Source: Pseudisothecium myosuroides (taxonomy: Eukaryota > Streptophyta > Bryopsida > Hypnales > Lembophyllaceae). Taken from it: DNA of 64,000 bases. A program made the translations under genes and the position numbers. Where the stretch lies: assembly GCA_951799445.1 (NCBI GenBank), contig OX637287.1, forward strand, positions 62,001 through 126,000. The letters are read 5' to 3'. This document shows, piece by piece, positions 34,862 to 45,174 of the stretch; positions within the stretch are counted from its first letter, which is position 1, and each line of letters begins with the position of its first letter. A model generated the notes under the pieces. The model was not told the origin of the DNA. It did not search any database and worked only from the letters and a program-made list of their open reading frames with translations.

Positions 34862-35053
34862 CACTAGTAGAAAACGCAGGAATTTTGACAGAATTCAGTT
34901 GATTTGGACGTGTTGTTCCGGTCACTTTTTTATTGATTTCAACAAAAATCTATTAAAATTAACAGGTTTTTGTTGAAATCAACAGAAAAGTGACCGGGAC
35001 AACGCGTCCATATCAACTGAATTCTGTCAAAATTCCTACGTTTTCTACTAGTG
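34862..35053. mobile_element. CACTA-type MITE (192 bp), TSD AAG
   Basis: Nearly perfect inverted repeat over its whole length, starting CACTAGTAGAAAACG and ending CGTTTTCTACTAGTG, with flanking AAG at 34859-34861 and 35054-35056. Only 9 bp separate it from the larger CACTA element, whose sub-terminal motif TCAACAGAA it shares. Confidence 0.92.
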
Positions 35054-35111
35054 AAGGTGGAGAAGCTCAGGAAAAATTCACTTATCAATTTGGGACAACA
35101 ATGCACAAGGA

Positions 35112-35330
35112 CATCCTTAACAAACGCGTGTTATAGGTCATAAACCTTGATTTTTCTTAACGGATTTTAATGGACGTTCAATGCAACAAATCCATGTTTT
35201 TTGTCAACAAAAGCATCCAACATAACTTCAATATTGACATAAAAACATGGTCTTGTTGCATTGAACATCCACAAAAATCCGTCAAGAAAAATCAGGGCTT
35301 GTCACCTAAAACGCGGGTTTCTTATAGTTG
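35112..35330. mobile_element. Eroded hairpin MITE
   Basis: An inverted repeat of ~95-bp arms (CTTGATTTTTCTTAACGGAT and its complement), related in sequence to the intact MITE at 52372-52589. Ends are no longer perfect. Confidence 0.65.
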
Positions 35331-36158
35331 ACAAATGGCTCAAAGACCACACTAAGGAGAAGTTTCATAAATGGGTGGAAGACCAAGTGCAAACTTGCAT
35401 CTTCAACATCACTTATGTGGCAAGAAAATTGAAGGGCTTTTAGCGGATAATATTGCCTAAGGATCAACAACTATGTGTTTTGTATAAGAATGTGTATTGG
35501 TGGTACAAGGCCGTACGTGGATTGGCTTCACGCAATGTCTATGGGGCTTCGTTCATGGTTTTAGCAAAATCGGGAGTTTGTTCTTGGACAAAAGGTAGCC
35601 AAAGGTGACTGTGGTATTCCTAAAAAGAGGAGTGATTGTTGTTCATTTGTTGGGCCACACAAAGGAAGAGGGCCATCGGAAGGGTTTGCAGAGTGGACCT
35701 TCAAAATCAAAACAAATCCTCAAGACGATAGAGCTAGCAAAGAAAACAGTCTTATATATTGATCAATTGAAGAATCTAGGGAGAAATTGTCCATCAAGGC
35801 ATTGGTTTATCTATGCAATCATCTTCAGATCATCAAGTTCTTTGCTACTAGTGACACCAACATAGAATGCTATTTTCAATGGTGAAATGGTGGCATTCTT
35901 GGATCCATATTTAAAGCCAACAAAGATAACAAAGGGGTGATCGCACACTATGGTCACCCCCCTGTCCATTGTACAAATAAATCCAACCAGTACAGCCTAT
36001 ATGACTTTTGGTATGCAGCGTATTTTGGCGACTTTTCTGGTCCATTGACAAAGTTAGGGCTCGTGAGTTTGGAGGCATCCATAGCCACCAATGTTTTGGT
36101 GGTTAGGTTGTCAAGTTTGATTCTTTGATTGCAACAACGGTTTCAGGGGATATTTTAG
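35331..36158 (+). pseudogene. Unrecognised decayed coding-like sequence
   Basis: Several short frames on the plus strand (35261-35443, 35605-35865, 35937-36128) have mixed composition unlike the neighbouring AT-rich DNA, for example DHTKEKFHKWVEDQV and GHTKEEGHRKGLQS. I recognise no family. It could be the remnant of a transposase lying among CACTA-type elements, but no catalytic motif is visible. Confidence 0.25.
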
Positions 36159-36297
36159 CACTACAAGGGAGCATTGTCAATTCGGACATTTTTTTGTCAA
36201 TTTTCTATCAATTCGGACTTTTTTTAACAAAATTCTGTCAATTCAGACATTTTAGTCAATAAGGACATGTCAATTCGGACACTATTTTCTTGTAGTA
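36159..36297. mobile_element. Small CACTA-type MITE (139 bp), TSD TAG
   Basis: Starts CACTACAAG and ends CTTGTAGTA (last base mutated). It is flanked by TAG at 36156-36158 and 36298-36300. Internally it has several direct TGTCAATTCGGAC motifs. Confidence 0.75.
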
Positions 36298-36673
36298 TAG
36301 AAACAATGATCGACATCGAAGTAGGATGACATGGGATTGTCCTCTTATTGTTTTTAGGAACAGTGAGGCATTGTTTGTTTGTGTAAAGGTTTGTGTTTGC
36401 AATGCCTATCAATTTCATTTCACTTTTTTCCTGTACTATTTGACTTGATTGAAGAGCTTGCAAGAGTAGGAAATCTCAACTCCACAACTATGTACTATAG
36501 GTGCTTTATATAATACACACCTCTTAGTATTAATGGGCAACTTGTTTGTACTCTGTTGAAGTTTAGAACTTTGAAATGGTTCCTTACTAGGTGCAATATG
36601 AAAGCATCATTGAGGTTGTGTTTGAAAGCAGTCTCCAACTGAACGTGGCAACTCTAAATTCAAGTTTGTACAG
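36298..36673. other. Intergenic, no gene seen
   Basis: Short frames only. It ends in TACAG, the possible target site of the inverted family 2 fragment. Confidence 0.4.
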
Positions 36674-38640
36674 TGTGACTGTTTCTAACTCCACCCTTGG
36701 GTCAGAAAGTTACACACGGATTTTAGCAACTTATAAATGGAAATTACTCCTTGGTGTGTAAATTCTAGTTCAGTTTTTAGCCTTCTAAGCAATGGGCACT
36801 TTGTTATTGTTAATCCTATCAAATTCAAGTACTTCCAAGCACACCAATTGTTAAAAGATTAGAACTTTGGTAGTTAAATCAAACTATAAAGAGAAAAAAA
36901 ATCTAATATAAACTAAAATTGTATCTAGACAAATTGATAGAATACAACTTCTTTTTCCAAGATGGTAAAGCAAGTTGAATTTTGAGATTCCTAGTAAAAA
37001 TTATTAAAGGATGAATTTTGACCCCTAATTTATCCAAAAAAATTCTTCCACTAAACTAGAATAGTAAAATAATTCCAAATTTTAGGATTGAATTATTAGT
37101 TATTCAAACTACTGAATTCTAGAGATAAAATCTAATTTTAGTCCAAATGAGAGAATTTCATCCAAACTTAGTTCCAAACTTCATCCAAGCTTTTATCCTT
37201 AAATTAAAAGTAAAGTATTTTTAAAAGAAAGTGGATTTTTGGAATCCTTAAAGATTCCTTAATTTATTCCAATTTTAAAAGATTCTTTAATGATTCTTAA
37301 ATTTTGGTTCCAAATTATTCCTTAATTAATCCTAATTCTAAATTATTATTTCAAAATTATTATTTTTAGGATTTTTAAATATTTGAGAAATAAAGCAATA
37401 AATTACCTTTCCAATAAGGTAAGACACAAAAAACTAACTTTCTACGAAAAAAGTTATCAATGGATGAAGTTTTACCTTAATCGGCAAGTCAAAACTTCAT
37501 CCACAAATTTCTTCTAAACTAAATGGGCAAATTAAATTCTACTTTAATCTAAAATTCTAATTTTAATCTAACTTCTTAAGGTTTTTTTTAGATTCTTTTT
37601 AGATTCTCTTGGTTGAAATTCCTAAATTCTTATCCAATTTTACTATTAAAGCTCAATTATTCATAACTTCCTTGTTTTTTGATTATTTTCTAAGTGTGAG
37701 ATGTTTTTGGAATCCTCTAAAAATTAAATAATCTATTTTAGATTCTAATTAAATTAGCTTCTAAGACTCTGACCTAAGGTTTAATTCTTATTTTTTTAAT
37801 TTTCACTTTAAACCAATGAAATAATGAAAAATAAATGATAAACTAATGTACCTTTGTATTGACAGTCGCTACAGTCCCGTCGTCGCAGATCAACAACATG
37901 GTAGTCTCGTAGAACCCGTCACCTTCCATCATGTGGACTATTCGCTCGCCCTATTTGGTGAAGATTTGGGAGTTTAGAATGTTTTGAAAATCTTCCTTTC
38001 TAATATTCCCTAGATTAAATTCCTACAAAGGTTTTCTAATTGGTTCTAAAATGAATCCTTGACTAAAATGAACTTCAAGGCCTTATTTCCACTTGCCTTG
38101 CTAATTTAGTTTTGAATTGATTTTAAATACTAGGATTTTTGTTGAGATTATCCAATCCTAACAATTGATCTAATGAATAGTTAGTTTATTCTTTATTCAT
38201 TAGTTTAATAGTTTGGTTGGATTATTCTAAAGATATTTGTTGACTTTTGTTTTATCCTATTTGGCTTATTACGCCCAATAAAACAAAACTAAAACAACAT
38301 TCAACTAACTAATTCCAATTGGAATTGCAATTAATGACAACAACCAAATTCTTCAATTGTAAAATGAATAAAAATCCAGATGAATGATCTAATGAATAGT
38401 AAATGAATAGGAAAAAGAATAAAACTACAAGAACAATCCTAATTTGAATAGTAAGATGCTTACCTAAATAGTTTTTAACTCCACAATCCTTTCCGAAGCC
38501 GCAATCTTCTATGACTTCTCCTACTTCACTTCATTCTCATTTTATATTAGTTATTCTTCTTCAAGTTGTATCCTCCACTTTTCTCTTCTTTCTTTCAAGT
38601 TAAATGAGTAGGATTAGTGTGAGAATTAGTTTTTAGGAGC
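36674..38640 (-). mobile_element. Family 2 LTR fragment, inverted and diverged
   Basis: On the minus strand it ends CAGTCACA at 36674, preceded by CTAACTCCACCCTTGGGTC read on the plus strand, equivalent to the family 2 LTR end. It matches family 2 backwards through the start exon (37932-37852) and the ATTCATTAGTTT region. Homology fades near 38560-38640, so the 5' half is missing. It is more diverged than the other two copies. Confidence 0.7.
37852..37932 (-). CDS. Family 2 LTR start exon, diverged copy (27 codons)
   Basis: Minus strand, ATGATGGAAGGTGACGGG opens MMEGDGFYETTMLLICDDGT and a few more residues (VATVNTK) and reaches AAG|GTACAT, again a phase-0 donor. Compared with the copies at 31006 and 59779 the DNA differs strongly, but the frame and the core ET.ML.ICDDGT are kept, as expected for a sequence selected as protein. 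A relic, with no gag behind it. Confidence 0.5.
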
Positions 38641-38966
38641 TCATACTAATTAAATACTAAGTTGTTTTTTAGTATGATCACAATTAATTGATAGATATAT
38701 ACTAAAAAGTCATTGAAATAGTTCCAAAATAAAATTAAATTACCAATGTAATTACATATTTTTAATTAAATATATGTTTAAAGCACTTTAGTACTAGAAA
38801 AATCTTCATTTTGAATTTTCTTAGTGCTAAAATTGTAGGAATGTAACTACAATATTTTTTTGGTGCTATTTTGGCATGATATGATGACACTTCCACTTTC
38901 AATGTATCACTGGGTTGTTATTTATTATGTCACTTTACACTCTTGACTACATTAGAATAAGAACAA
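38641..38966. other. AT-rich intergenic DNA
   Basis: No gene or repeat recognised. Composition changes sharply to higher GC at about 38960. Confidence 0.4.
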
Positions 38967-40600
38967 GTGCAATTGGAAAGCCCACTAGATTTCAATTGGG
39001 AAAGTGACCACAACGGATATATCTTCTACATTATATATGTTCCCAAAGGCTTGGTGAGAGAACGGCCCCTGTTATACCGCATTAGAAGATGTGATATTAA
39101 AGAGGGTCGAGTGCAACAACAATCTGTTTCGATTGATGTTCGGGGCCCAGATAAGACGAGCAGCGTCAAGGGTATCAGAGGAGAAGGACTACCGTTTCCG
39201 CAAAGGAGGAAGACCAGCAAGCGTCGAGTAGGAATGGACATGGTGAGAGAGGTTGGGGACTCCTTGATCCCAAGCTTGCGAGCTTTTGCAGAGCATGCTG
39301 CAGTCTGTTGCGGGTGCACGTATGGCTGTTGTGGTGAATTGAGGGCTCAAGGAGGGAGATTTCTCGTACTGTTGTGTTAGGATGACTGAATGTGGGAAGT
39401 AGTACTGCAATGCCCGCTTGTGCAGGATTTGTAGTAGGATTCTGACTTGTTTCTCTGCTCTGGCAGTTGGTTTGGAGCCGTTTCAATTTGAGCTCGTGGG
39501 AGTGTGATGGATATTGTAGGACGGAGGGGAGATGCCAGCTGTTGTAGGAGAAACGTTGTATCGACCTTTCCTGCTCTTACTACAGGAGAGTAGAGTAGCG
39601 CTTGTTCCTTCGGAGCTTGTGGAGCGCGAGTAATTAATTTGCTGATTGATGATATCTTGCTGCGCAATTAGTGCAGTGCAATTCAAATAGCAGGTCCTCT
39701 AATTCATCCCGGGTTTTTTTGGCTTAGGAGCAGATATGGGAGTTCAACAGACTGAGCAAGAAGAAATGAGCCGTTTCGCGAACTAGGGTTTAGGATTTTC
39801 GCTTGAGGAAATTTATTCAACTTGGAATTGGGAACTCGTGATATATTGCGGTCCGTGGCAATCAGCATAGCTATAAGTTATTCAATGCTGATGACTGCGT
39901 GATTCCCAGCCTTCGAACCTTGAAAGAAGCTTGGGCCTGCAAGAGAAGAACACTGATTCATGTCTTTCCGGATTAGTAATTATTCCCGACAAAGCTAGAA
40001 AGAACTGCTCAAAGTGTGTACTATAGATGTGGTGTGAGCTGCAACAGAGTTCAGTGGCAGCAGCCTGGATTTAGGGCCGGTAAGATGTACCGAACCGATT
40101 GAGAACTCACGTTTGTGTTGCAGAGTCGAAAGCGACTTTGCTATCACCTTTGTTTGCATCTCATTTGAACGATGTGCTCCAAATCGGTGCCACATATGCT
40201 GATTCCTGTCATATTCACCCAATACGAGGTATCGTCATATGTCAGAATAGGGGTGTGCACGTTTGCACCATGGGGCAGGAGATTGGGCAGCTCGAACAGC
40301 AGAGAGGAAGTCAAAGTTGTGTCAGACTGTTAGGGAACGAGACAAGTCGAAAACACATTCCGGGAACTGGATTGAGCGATCTGGCTGGGTTGGGGATTGG
40401 GTTCTGATCCCTGTTGCGGTTCATGGATGTGTTACGACCAATTCTGATAGGTTTTCATTCATATTTCTATATATGTCATTCAAACGTTCTAAATTTAAAT
40501 TAGTCTTGTCATTCGTATCAAAGGAGAACTGTAATTTAGTTTGAACCTAAGTTTTTGATGACCCTCTTTGAAGCTATGGTAATTTTCAATAGTCAAGTCA
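38967..40600 (+). other. GC-richer region upstream of the PDF-motif and PPR genes
   Basis: GC content rises and splice-like sites appear (TTTGTGTTGCAG near 40122). The longest frame, 138 codons at 38967-39380, has no recognisable domain and may be leader. This could be the 5' part (promoter, leader exons, introns) of the transcription unit that follows. I cannot assign exons. Confidence 0.3.
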
Positions 40601-41517
40601 GTTGACTGGGGTTGTATGTTGGATTCTTGCCTCAGCAATTGATTGATCCCGTAGACGGAGCTGCTCCTCGTGAAGCTGCAGTGGAGGTTTGCCGTCCTTG
40701 GGCAGGTATGCTGTTTTGTTTGTGGACTTTATTTAATGTGTTCGGGTTTTCAAGATTGGAAATAGTAGCAGATTTTTCGCACATGTAGTTTCTTCTCAGT
40801 TTGATGTGTTTCTGTCCACAGGTTCAATTCTGAGGTCCATTCCGGCTTTGTTCTTTGTGATGTTCTTCTTAGTAACAGTTAGTGTGAATTGGTTTCTGTT
40901 ATGCAGGCAGATAGTGATGGGACTGCCGCCTCAATTGGTGTCGTGGGATTTAGATTGTAGACAACAATTGCAGTGCAGGAGAGAACAGAGAAGCTTTTTG
41001 TCGGTGAGTGGACTAGGTGTACAGGTGAGTGAATTAAGCGGTTGGATGACTTGTGACATGGGTTGGACTACTGTGGTCATGCTGACAACAAATGTGTCGA
41101 AATATGAGGTCTCCTTTACAGCAATGTTTCATAAAGAGGTTGTCACATTTTTCCAAACGTAACCGGATATGAACATGGTTGACCGAACCCTAAACCCCGG
41201 TATTGATGGGAAGAGCGCTTTGAATGGTACAAAGTTGCTTATTAACAGAGTGTTGACGTGTGTGTACCCAGGATATCTGTGCAATCTCAGTCTTCAGGTC
41301 TCCATGGCCTATCTACCCTTCTTTATCCCTGCCCTTGTCCTCTCACATACGAGGCAGTGGACCAATCCGGTGTTCACCATTTTCATCAGTTTGGAAGAGA
41401 TCACCTTCGAATTCCAATACTTCAGGTATGTATCACATGCCCATCGTCACAGAAAGAGTTTGCCTCTCCTGGTGAGAATGTGACTGACATGGGTAAAGCT
41501 TGTTGCGGTGGATTCAG
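40601..41517 (+). pseudogene. Possible upstream exons of the OSB-like gene
   Basis: Pieces with plausible exon borders: ~40630-40706 (IDPVDGAAPREAAVEVCRPW) ending CAG|GTATGC; ~40908-41001, starting after TTATGCAG and ending at GTGAGT, with one in-frame TAG (RL*TTIAVQERTEK); ~41250-41424, ending TTCAG|GTATGT. In plant OSB proteins an OB-fold single-strand DNA-binding domain precedes the PDF motif, but I cannot demonstrate it here. The stop and the weak fold suggest decay or wrong exon borders. Confidence 0.35.
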
Positions 41518-41597
41518 GTGAACTCCAGTCGGTTGAAGAACTTTGGAAAGAGTACTTCGCGGATCCTACGCAGTGGTGGGACAACAGAGCTGACAAG
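41518..41597 (+). CDS. OSB-like PDF motif, first half (exon)
   Basis: Reads ELQSVEELWKEYFADPTQWW then DNRADK and stops at AAG|GTATGA. The pattern LW..(F/Y)F..P..WWDNR..K is the first half of the PDF motif of plant organellar single-stranded DNA-binding proteins (OSB family, mitochondria and plastids). The second half follows in phase 0 in the next exon. The upstream border is uncertain: the exon may start at the GGATTCAG acceptor at 41517 or slightly earlier in the open frame. The fit to the motif is strong; whether the gene is intact is unknown. Confidence 0.7.
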
Positions 41598-41862
41598 GTA
41601 TGACTAGATAAAAGAAAGCGGATACAATACTCGGCTCAACAAGTGACGGGACGTTTCTTGCTTGTACAAGGCCATGGGCACTTGTGGGCACTTCGTAAAG
41701 CAACAAGTATGAAATTGCGTTGTTTGCTGTCATTGAGTGGAGTGAACACTGCTCAGATCATTGCAGTGTCGTCAACAAATATTCCTGGAATATTGATTGT
41801 TAGATGCAAAATGAATATGAGACAGTTTTATAGGATCTGATCATGGGTTGTGGTGCCTACAG

Positions 41863-42038
41863 AGGAATCCTAGATCACCTGACTTTAGGCATAAGGTGAC
41901 AAGGAAAGCACTTTGGATATGTGTCTGGTCAACTCCACCATGGGTAAAAGCACTGCTCAGCTTGACAACTGAAGGGAGAATGCAACCTCCTGTTGATTAT
42001 CGCTCCAAAGATTCTCAAGACACAACACAAGGAGACAG
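41863..42038 (+). CDS. OSB-like PDF motif, second half (exon)
   Basis: Begins right after GTGCCTACAG, reads RNPRSPDFRHKVTRKALWI then WSTPPWVKALLSL, and can end at GACAG|GTAACT. PDF.HK.T..ALW....PPWV is the second half and namesake of the PDF motif; together with the previous exon it gives a complete motif across a 265-bp intron. If not spliced at 42038 the frame stops at TAA 42040-42042. OSB proteins bind organellar single-stranded DNA and restrain recombination. One PDF motif only; other family members have one to several. Location directly upstream of an editing-factor gene is noted as a finding. Confidence 0.7.
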
Positions 42039-42450
42039 GTAACTTTAGGAGTTGAGTTGGCTACCTTGTCTAGTGACTAGAGTAGGTGCATCTAGAAATA
42101 TGTGATTTTGGGTGAGTTTAAGGATTTCTGTGTGTGCAATATGCTGTGTTCTTTCTTTTGGTTATTGGGTGCACTTAAAGTGGAATGATTTGCAATGAAT
42201 TGCTATGTATGTGAGAGATATTAAGAGTTCAAATGGATGGATGCAAATTTGTGGATGTTGAAATATGTGAGTACTGGGCATTAGTGGTCTTGCACCCTTT
42301 CACTGTGTATCAGTGTTCTTCTTTCGAAGGGATTTCTATTGAAGAATCTATTGATGAATCAGGCTATCTAAGGGCTACAATGGAAGAGGACGCATTGTGC
42401 CTAGTACTGCAAGAGAGGCGAGGCATATTGTACCGGGTGGTGGCGGTAGT

Positions 42451-45174
42451 ATGTCCTTGAAAACTGCAAGAAGCACGACTGAAGCAATTGGTAATTTGAA
42501 GAATGGACTAGAACAAGGCATGACCATCGACTCGTTTATGTATGTTGAAGTTTTGAGACGGTGCTTGAAGGAGGAAAACCTTAATGTTAATGTCGCGAAG
42601 CAGGTTCACGACTACATCAACCAGAGTGGAATGGAGCAGAATAGATATGTGGCAAACAACCTAGTGAGCGTGTATATCAGGTGTGGAGAATTGGAGGATG
42701 CACGTGGAGTGTTTGATAAACTTGTGAGCAAGAACGTGTTCAGTTGGACCATTATGATTGGAGGTTATGCAAAGTACAATCATGCTGACAAAGCAATGGA
42801 ACTTTTCAATCAAATGTGCCAAAAAGGGGTCCAGCCAGATGCATTTACTTTCTCGAGCATCCTGAAGGCATGTGCCGATCCATCAGCTTTGCAGTGGGGC
42901 AAAGAAGTTCATGGGTATGTAAGACATGCTGGGCTTGAATCAGATGTGCGTGTGGGCACTGCGCTTGTCCGCATGTATGGAAAGTGTGGCAGTATCGATG
43001 ATGCCCGAGTAGTTTTTTGGCGAATGGAGGAACACGACGTGATCTCATGGAACATAATGATCGGTGGACTTGCAGAGCATGGATTTGGGCAGGAGGCATA
43101 TGGACTGCTTCTCCAAATGAAACAGGAGGGCCTCGAACCCGATGCATTCACGTTTGTGAGCATTCTGAATCCATGTTCAAGCGCAGGGGCTTTGGAGTGG
43201 GTGAAGGAGGTTCACAGGCATATCCTCCAAGCGGGACTTGAGTCGGATTTGCGTGTGGGCAATGCGCTTGTCCACATGTATGGAAAGTGTGGCAGTTTGG
43301 ATGATGCTCGGCTAGTTTTTGACCGGATGGAGGATCGTGATGTGATCACGTGGAACTTAATGATTGGTGGACTTGCACAACATGGGTGTGGGAGTGAAGC
43401 ATATGGACTGCTTCTCCAAATGAAACAGGAGGGCCTCGAACCCGATGCAATCACGTTTGCGAGCATTCTGAATCCATGTTCAAGCGCAGGGGCTTTGGAG
43501 TGGGTGAAGGAGGTTCACAGGCATGTCCTCCAAGCGGGACTTGAGTCGGATTTGCGTGTGGGCAATGCGCTTGTCCACATGTATGGGAAGTGTGGGAGTT
43601 TGGTTGATGCTCGGCTAGTTTTTGACCGGATGGAGGATCGTGATGTGATCACGTGGACCGTGATGATCGGTGAACTTGCAGACCATGGGTGTGGGAGTGA
43701 AGCATATGAACTGTTTATGCAAATGCAAAGGGAAGGCTTGAAACCCAATGCAATCACGTTTGCGAGCATTCTGAATCCATATTCAAGCGCAGGGGCTTTG
43801 GAGTGGGTGAAGGAGGTTCACAGGCATATCCTCCAAGCGGGACTTGAGTCGGATTTGCGTGTGGGCACTGCGCTTGTCCACATGTATGGAAAGTGTGGCA
43901 GTTTGGTTGATGCTCGGCTAGTTTTTGACCGGATGGAGGATCGTGATGTGATCACGTGGACCGTAATGATTGGTGGACTTGCAGACATTGGGTGTGGGAG
44001 TGAAGCATATGGACTGTTTATGCAAATGCAAAGGGAAGGCCTCGAACCCGATGCATTCACGTTTGCGAGCATTCTGAATCCATGTTCAAGCGCAGGGGCT
44101 TTGGAGTGGGTGAAGGAGGTTCACAGGCATGTCCTCAAAGCGGGACTTGAGTCAGATTTGCGTGTGGGCAATGCGCTTGTCCACATGTATGGAAAGTGTG
44201 GCAGTTTGGATGATGCGCGACTAGTTTTTGACCGGATGGACAATCGTGATGTGATCACGTGGAACGTGATGATTGGTGGACTTGCCGAACACGGATGTGG
44301 GCAAGAAGCCCTGGAAGTGTTCAAAAATATGATTGCAGACGGTGTGAAGCCTAACGTGATCTCCTTCGCTGCAGTGTTGTCGGCCTGTAGTCATGCTGGC
44401 CTTGTGGATGAGGGCCGTAGACTTTTTCTGGTTATGACACAAGATTATGGCATCGAACCTACTGTGGTGCTTTGTACCTGCATGGTGGATGTTCTTGGCC
44501 GAGCAGGACACTTGGAGGAAGCAAAGCTCTTGATTGACAACATGCCAGTGGAACCAGATGGGGCAACTTGGGGAGCCTTGCTTGGTGCTTGTAGAACGTA
44601 CGGCAATGTGGATTTGGGCAAACTTGCCGCTAATGAGCGTCTCAAGTTGGAACCGATGGATGCTTCTGCATACGTGCTTCTCTCGAATATCTATGCTGCA
44701 GCTGGCAAGTGGGAGGAGGTGTTGTGGGTGCGCACTATGATGCAGGAGAGAGGTGTACGGAAGGAGCCAGGGCGTAGCTGGATTGAAGTTGATAACAAGG
44801 TCCATGACTTCGTCGTAGGGGATACTTCTCACTCAGAAGCGAAGGAGATCTATGCTGAGCTGAGGAGATTGAGTGAGAAAATTAAGGCCGAAGGCTACAT
44901 TCCTGATACCCGACTAGTTTTGCGGAACATTGAGGAGGAGGAGAAAGAACTTGCTCTTTGCTCCCATAGTGAGAAGTTGGCTATTGCTTACGGACTCATG
45001 CGGATACCCCTTGGAGAGCCAATTCGGGTGTTCAAGAACCTTCGAGTGTGTTTAGATTGCCATACAGCAACCAAGTTTATCTCAAAGGCAACTGAACGAG
45101 AGATTGTTGTTAGGGATGCTAATCGCTTTCACCACTTCCAAGATGGCGTGTGTTCTTGTGGTGATTATTGGTGA
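42451..45174 (+). CDS. PPR protein, PLS class with E and DYW domains (C-to-U RNA-editing factor)
   Basis: A 907-residue protein, intronless from the first in-frame ATG at 42451; the frame is already open from 42358. It should bind an organellar transcript and deaminate a specific cytidine to uridine. Order: partial L-like motif 27-64, S 65-95, then PLS triplets to S 570-600, P2 601-635, L2 636-671, S2 672-703, E1 704-737, E2 from 738, DYW domain 772-907 (136 residues, full length). DYW features: PG box EPGRSWIEV, deaminase H839-S-E841, CLDCH with Cys867 and Cys870, second zinc site ending CSCGDYW (Cys901, Cys903). All catalytic and zinc residues are present. The N-terminus is not an obvious transit peptide, so an upstream exon may supply it. 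Four internal 303-bp modules are nearly identical. The style (NMPVEPD, LGRAGHLEEAK) is like bryophyte PPR-DYW proteins. Confidence 0.95.
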   Translation: MSLKTARSTTEAIGNLKNGLEQGMTIDSFMYVEVLRRCLKEENLNVNVAKQVHDYINQSGMEQNRYVANNLVSVYIRCGELEDARGVFDKLVSKNVFSWTIMIGGYAKYNHADKAMELFNQMCQKGVQPDAFTFSSILKACADPSALQWGKEVHGYVRHAGLESDVRVGTALVRMYGKCGSIDDARVVFWRMEEHDVISWNIMIGGLAEHGFGQEAYGLLLQMKQEGLEPDAFTFVSILNPCSSAGALEWVKEVHRHILQAGLESDLRVGNALVHMYGKCGSLDDARLVFDRMEDRDVITWNLMIGGLAQHGCGSEAYGLLLQMKQEGLEPDAITFASILNPCSSAGALEWVKEVHRHVLQAGLESDLRVGNALVHMYGKCGSLVDARLVFDRMEDRDVITWTVMIGELADHGCGSEAYELFMQMQREGLKPNAITFASILNPYSSAGALEWVKEVHRHILQAGLESDLRVGTALVHMYGKCGSLVDARLVFDRMEDRDVITWTVMIGGLADIGCGSEAYGLFMQMQREGLEPDAFTFASILNPCSSAGALEWVKEVHRHVLKAGLESDLRVGNALVHMYGKCGSLDDARLVFDRMDNRDVITWNVMIGGLAEHGCGQEALEVFKNMIADGVKPNVISFAAVLSACSHAGLVDEGRRLFLVMTQDYGIEPTVVLCTCMVDVLGRAGHLEEAKLLIDNMPVEPDGATWGALLGACRTYGNVDLGKLAANERLKLEPMDASAYVLLSNIYAAAGKWEEVLWVRTMMQERGVRKEPGRSWIEVDNKVHDFVVGDTSHSEAKEIYAELRRLSEKIKAEGYIPDTRLVLRNIEEEEKELALCSHSEKLAIAYGLMRIPLGEPIRVFKNLRVCLDCHTATKFISKATEREIVVRDANRFHHFQDGVCSCGDYW
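43144..44355 (+). repeat. Four tandem 303-bp PLS modules inside the PPR gene
   Basis: Units start at 43144, 43447, 43750 and 44053; AGCATTCTGAATCC recurs at exactly 303-bp spacing. Each encodes one L (35), one S (31) and one P (35) motif, 101 residues. DNA identity is very high for the first three; the last diverges in its P motif, where it joins the conserved P2-L2-S2 end. This indicates recent unequal crossover or gene conversion. Confidence 0.95.

Noticed and set aside
39026..39486. Overlapping minus-strand frames upstream of the PPR gene
   Set aside because: No protein family, overlapping in several frames, and a feature of local GC content.
42397..42450. PPR protein start at GTG 42397
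   Set aside because: Nuclear genes rarely start at GTG; the first in-frame ATG is 42451, with an upstream exon as the alternative.
44221..44832. 203-codon open frame on the minus strand within the PPR gene
   Set aside because: It lies antisense to the conserved PPR, E and DYW coding sequence, and several similar 84-codon antisense frames recur with the 303-bp modules; it is a by-product of codon use.
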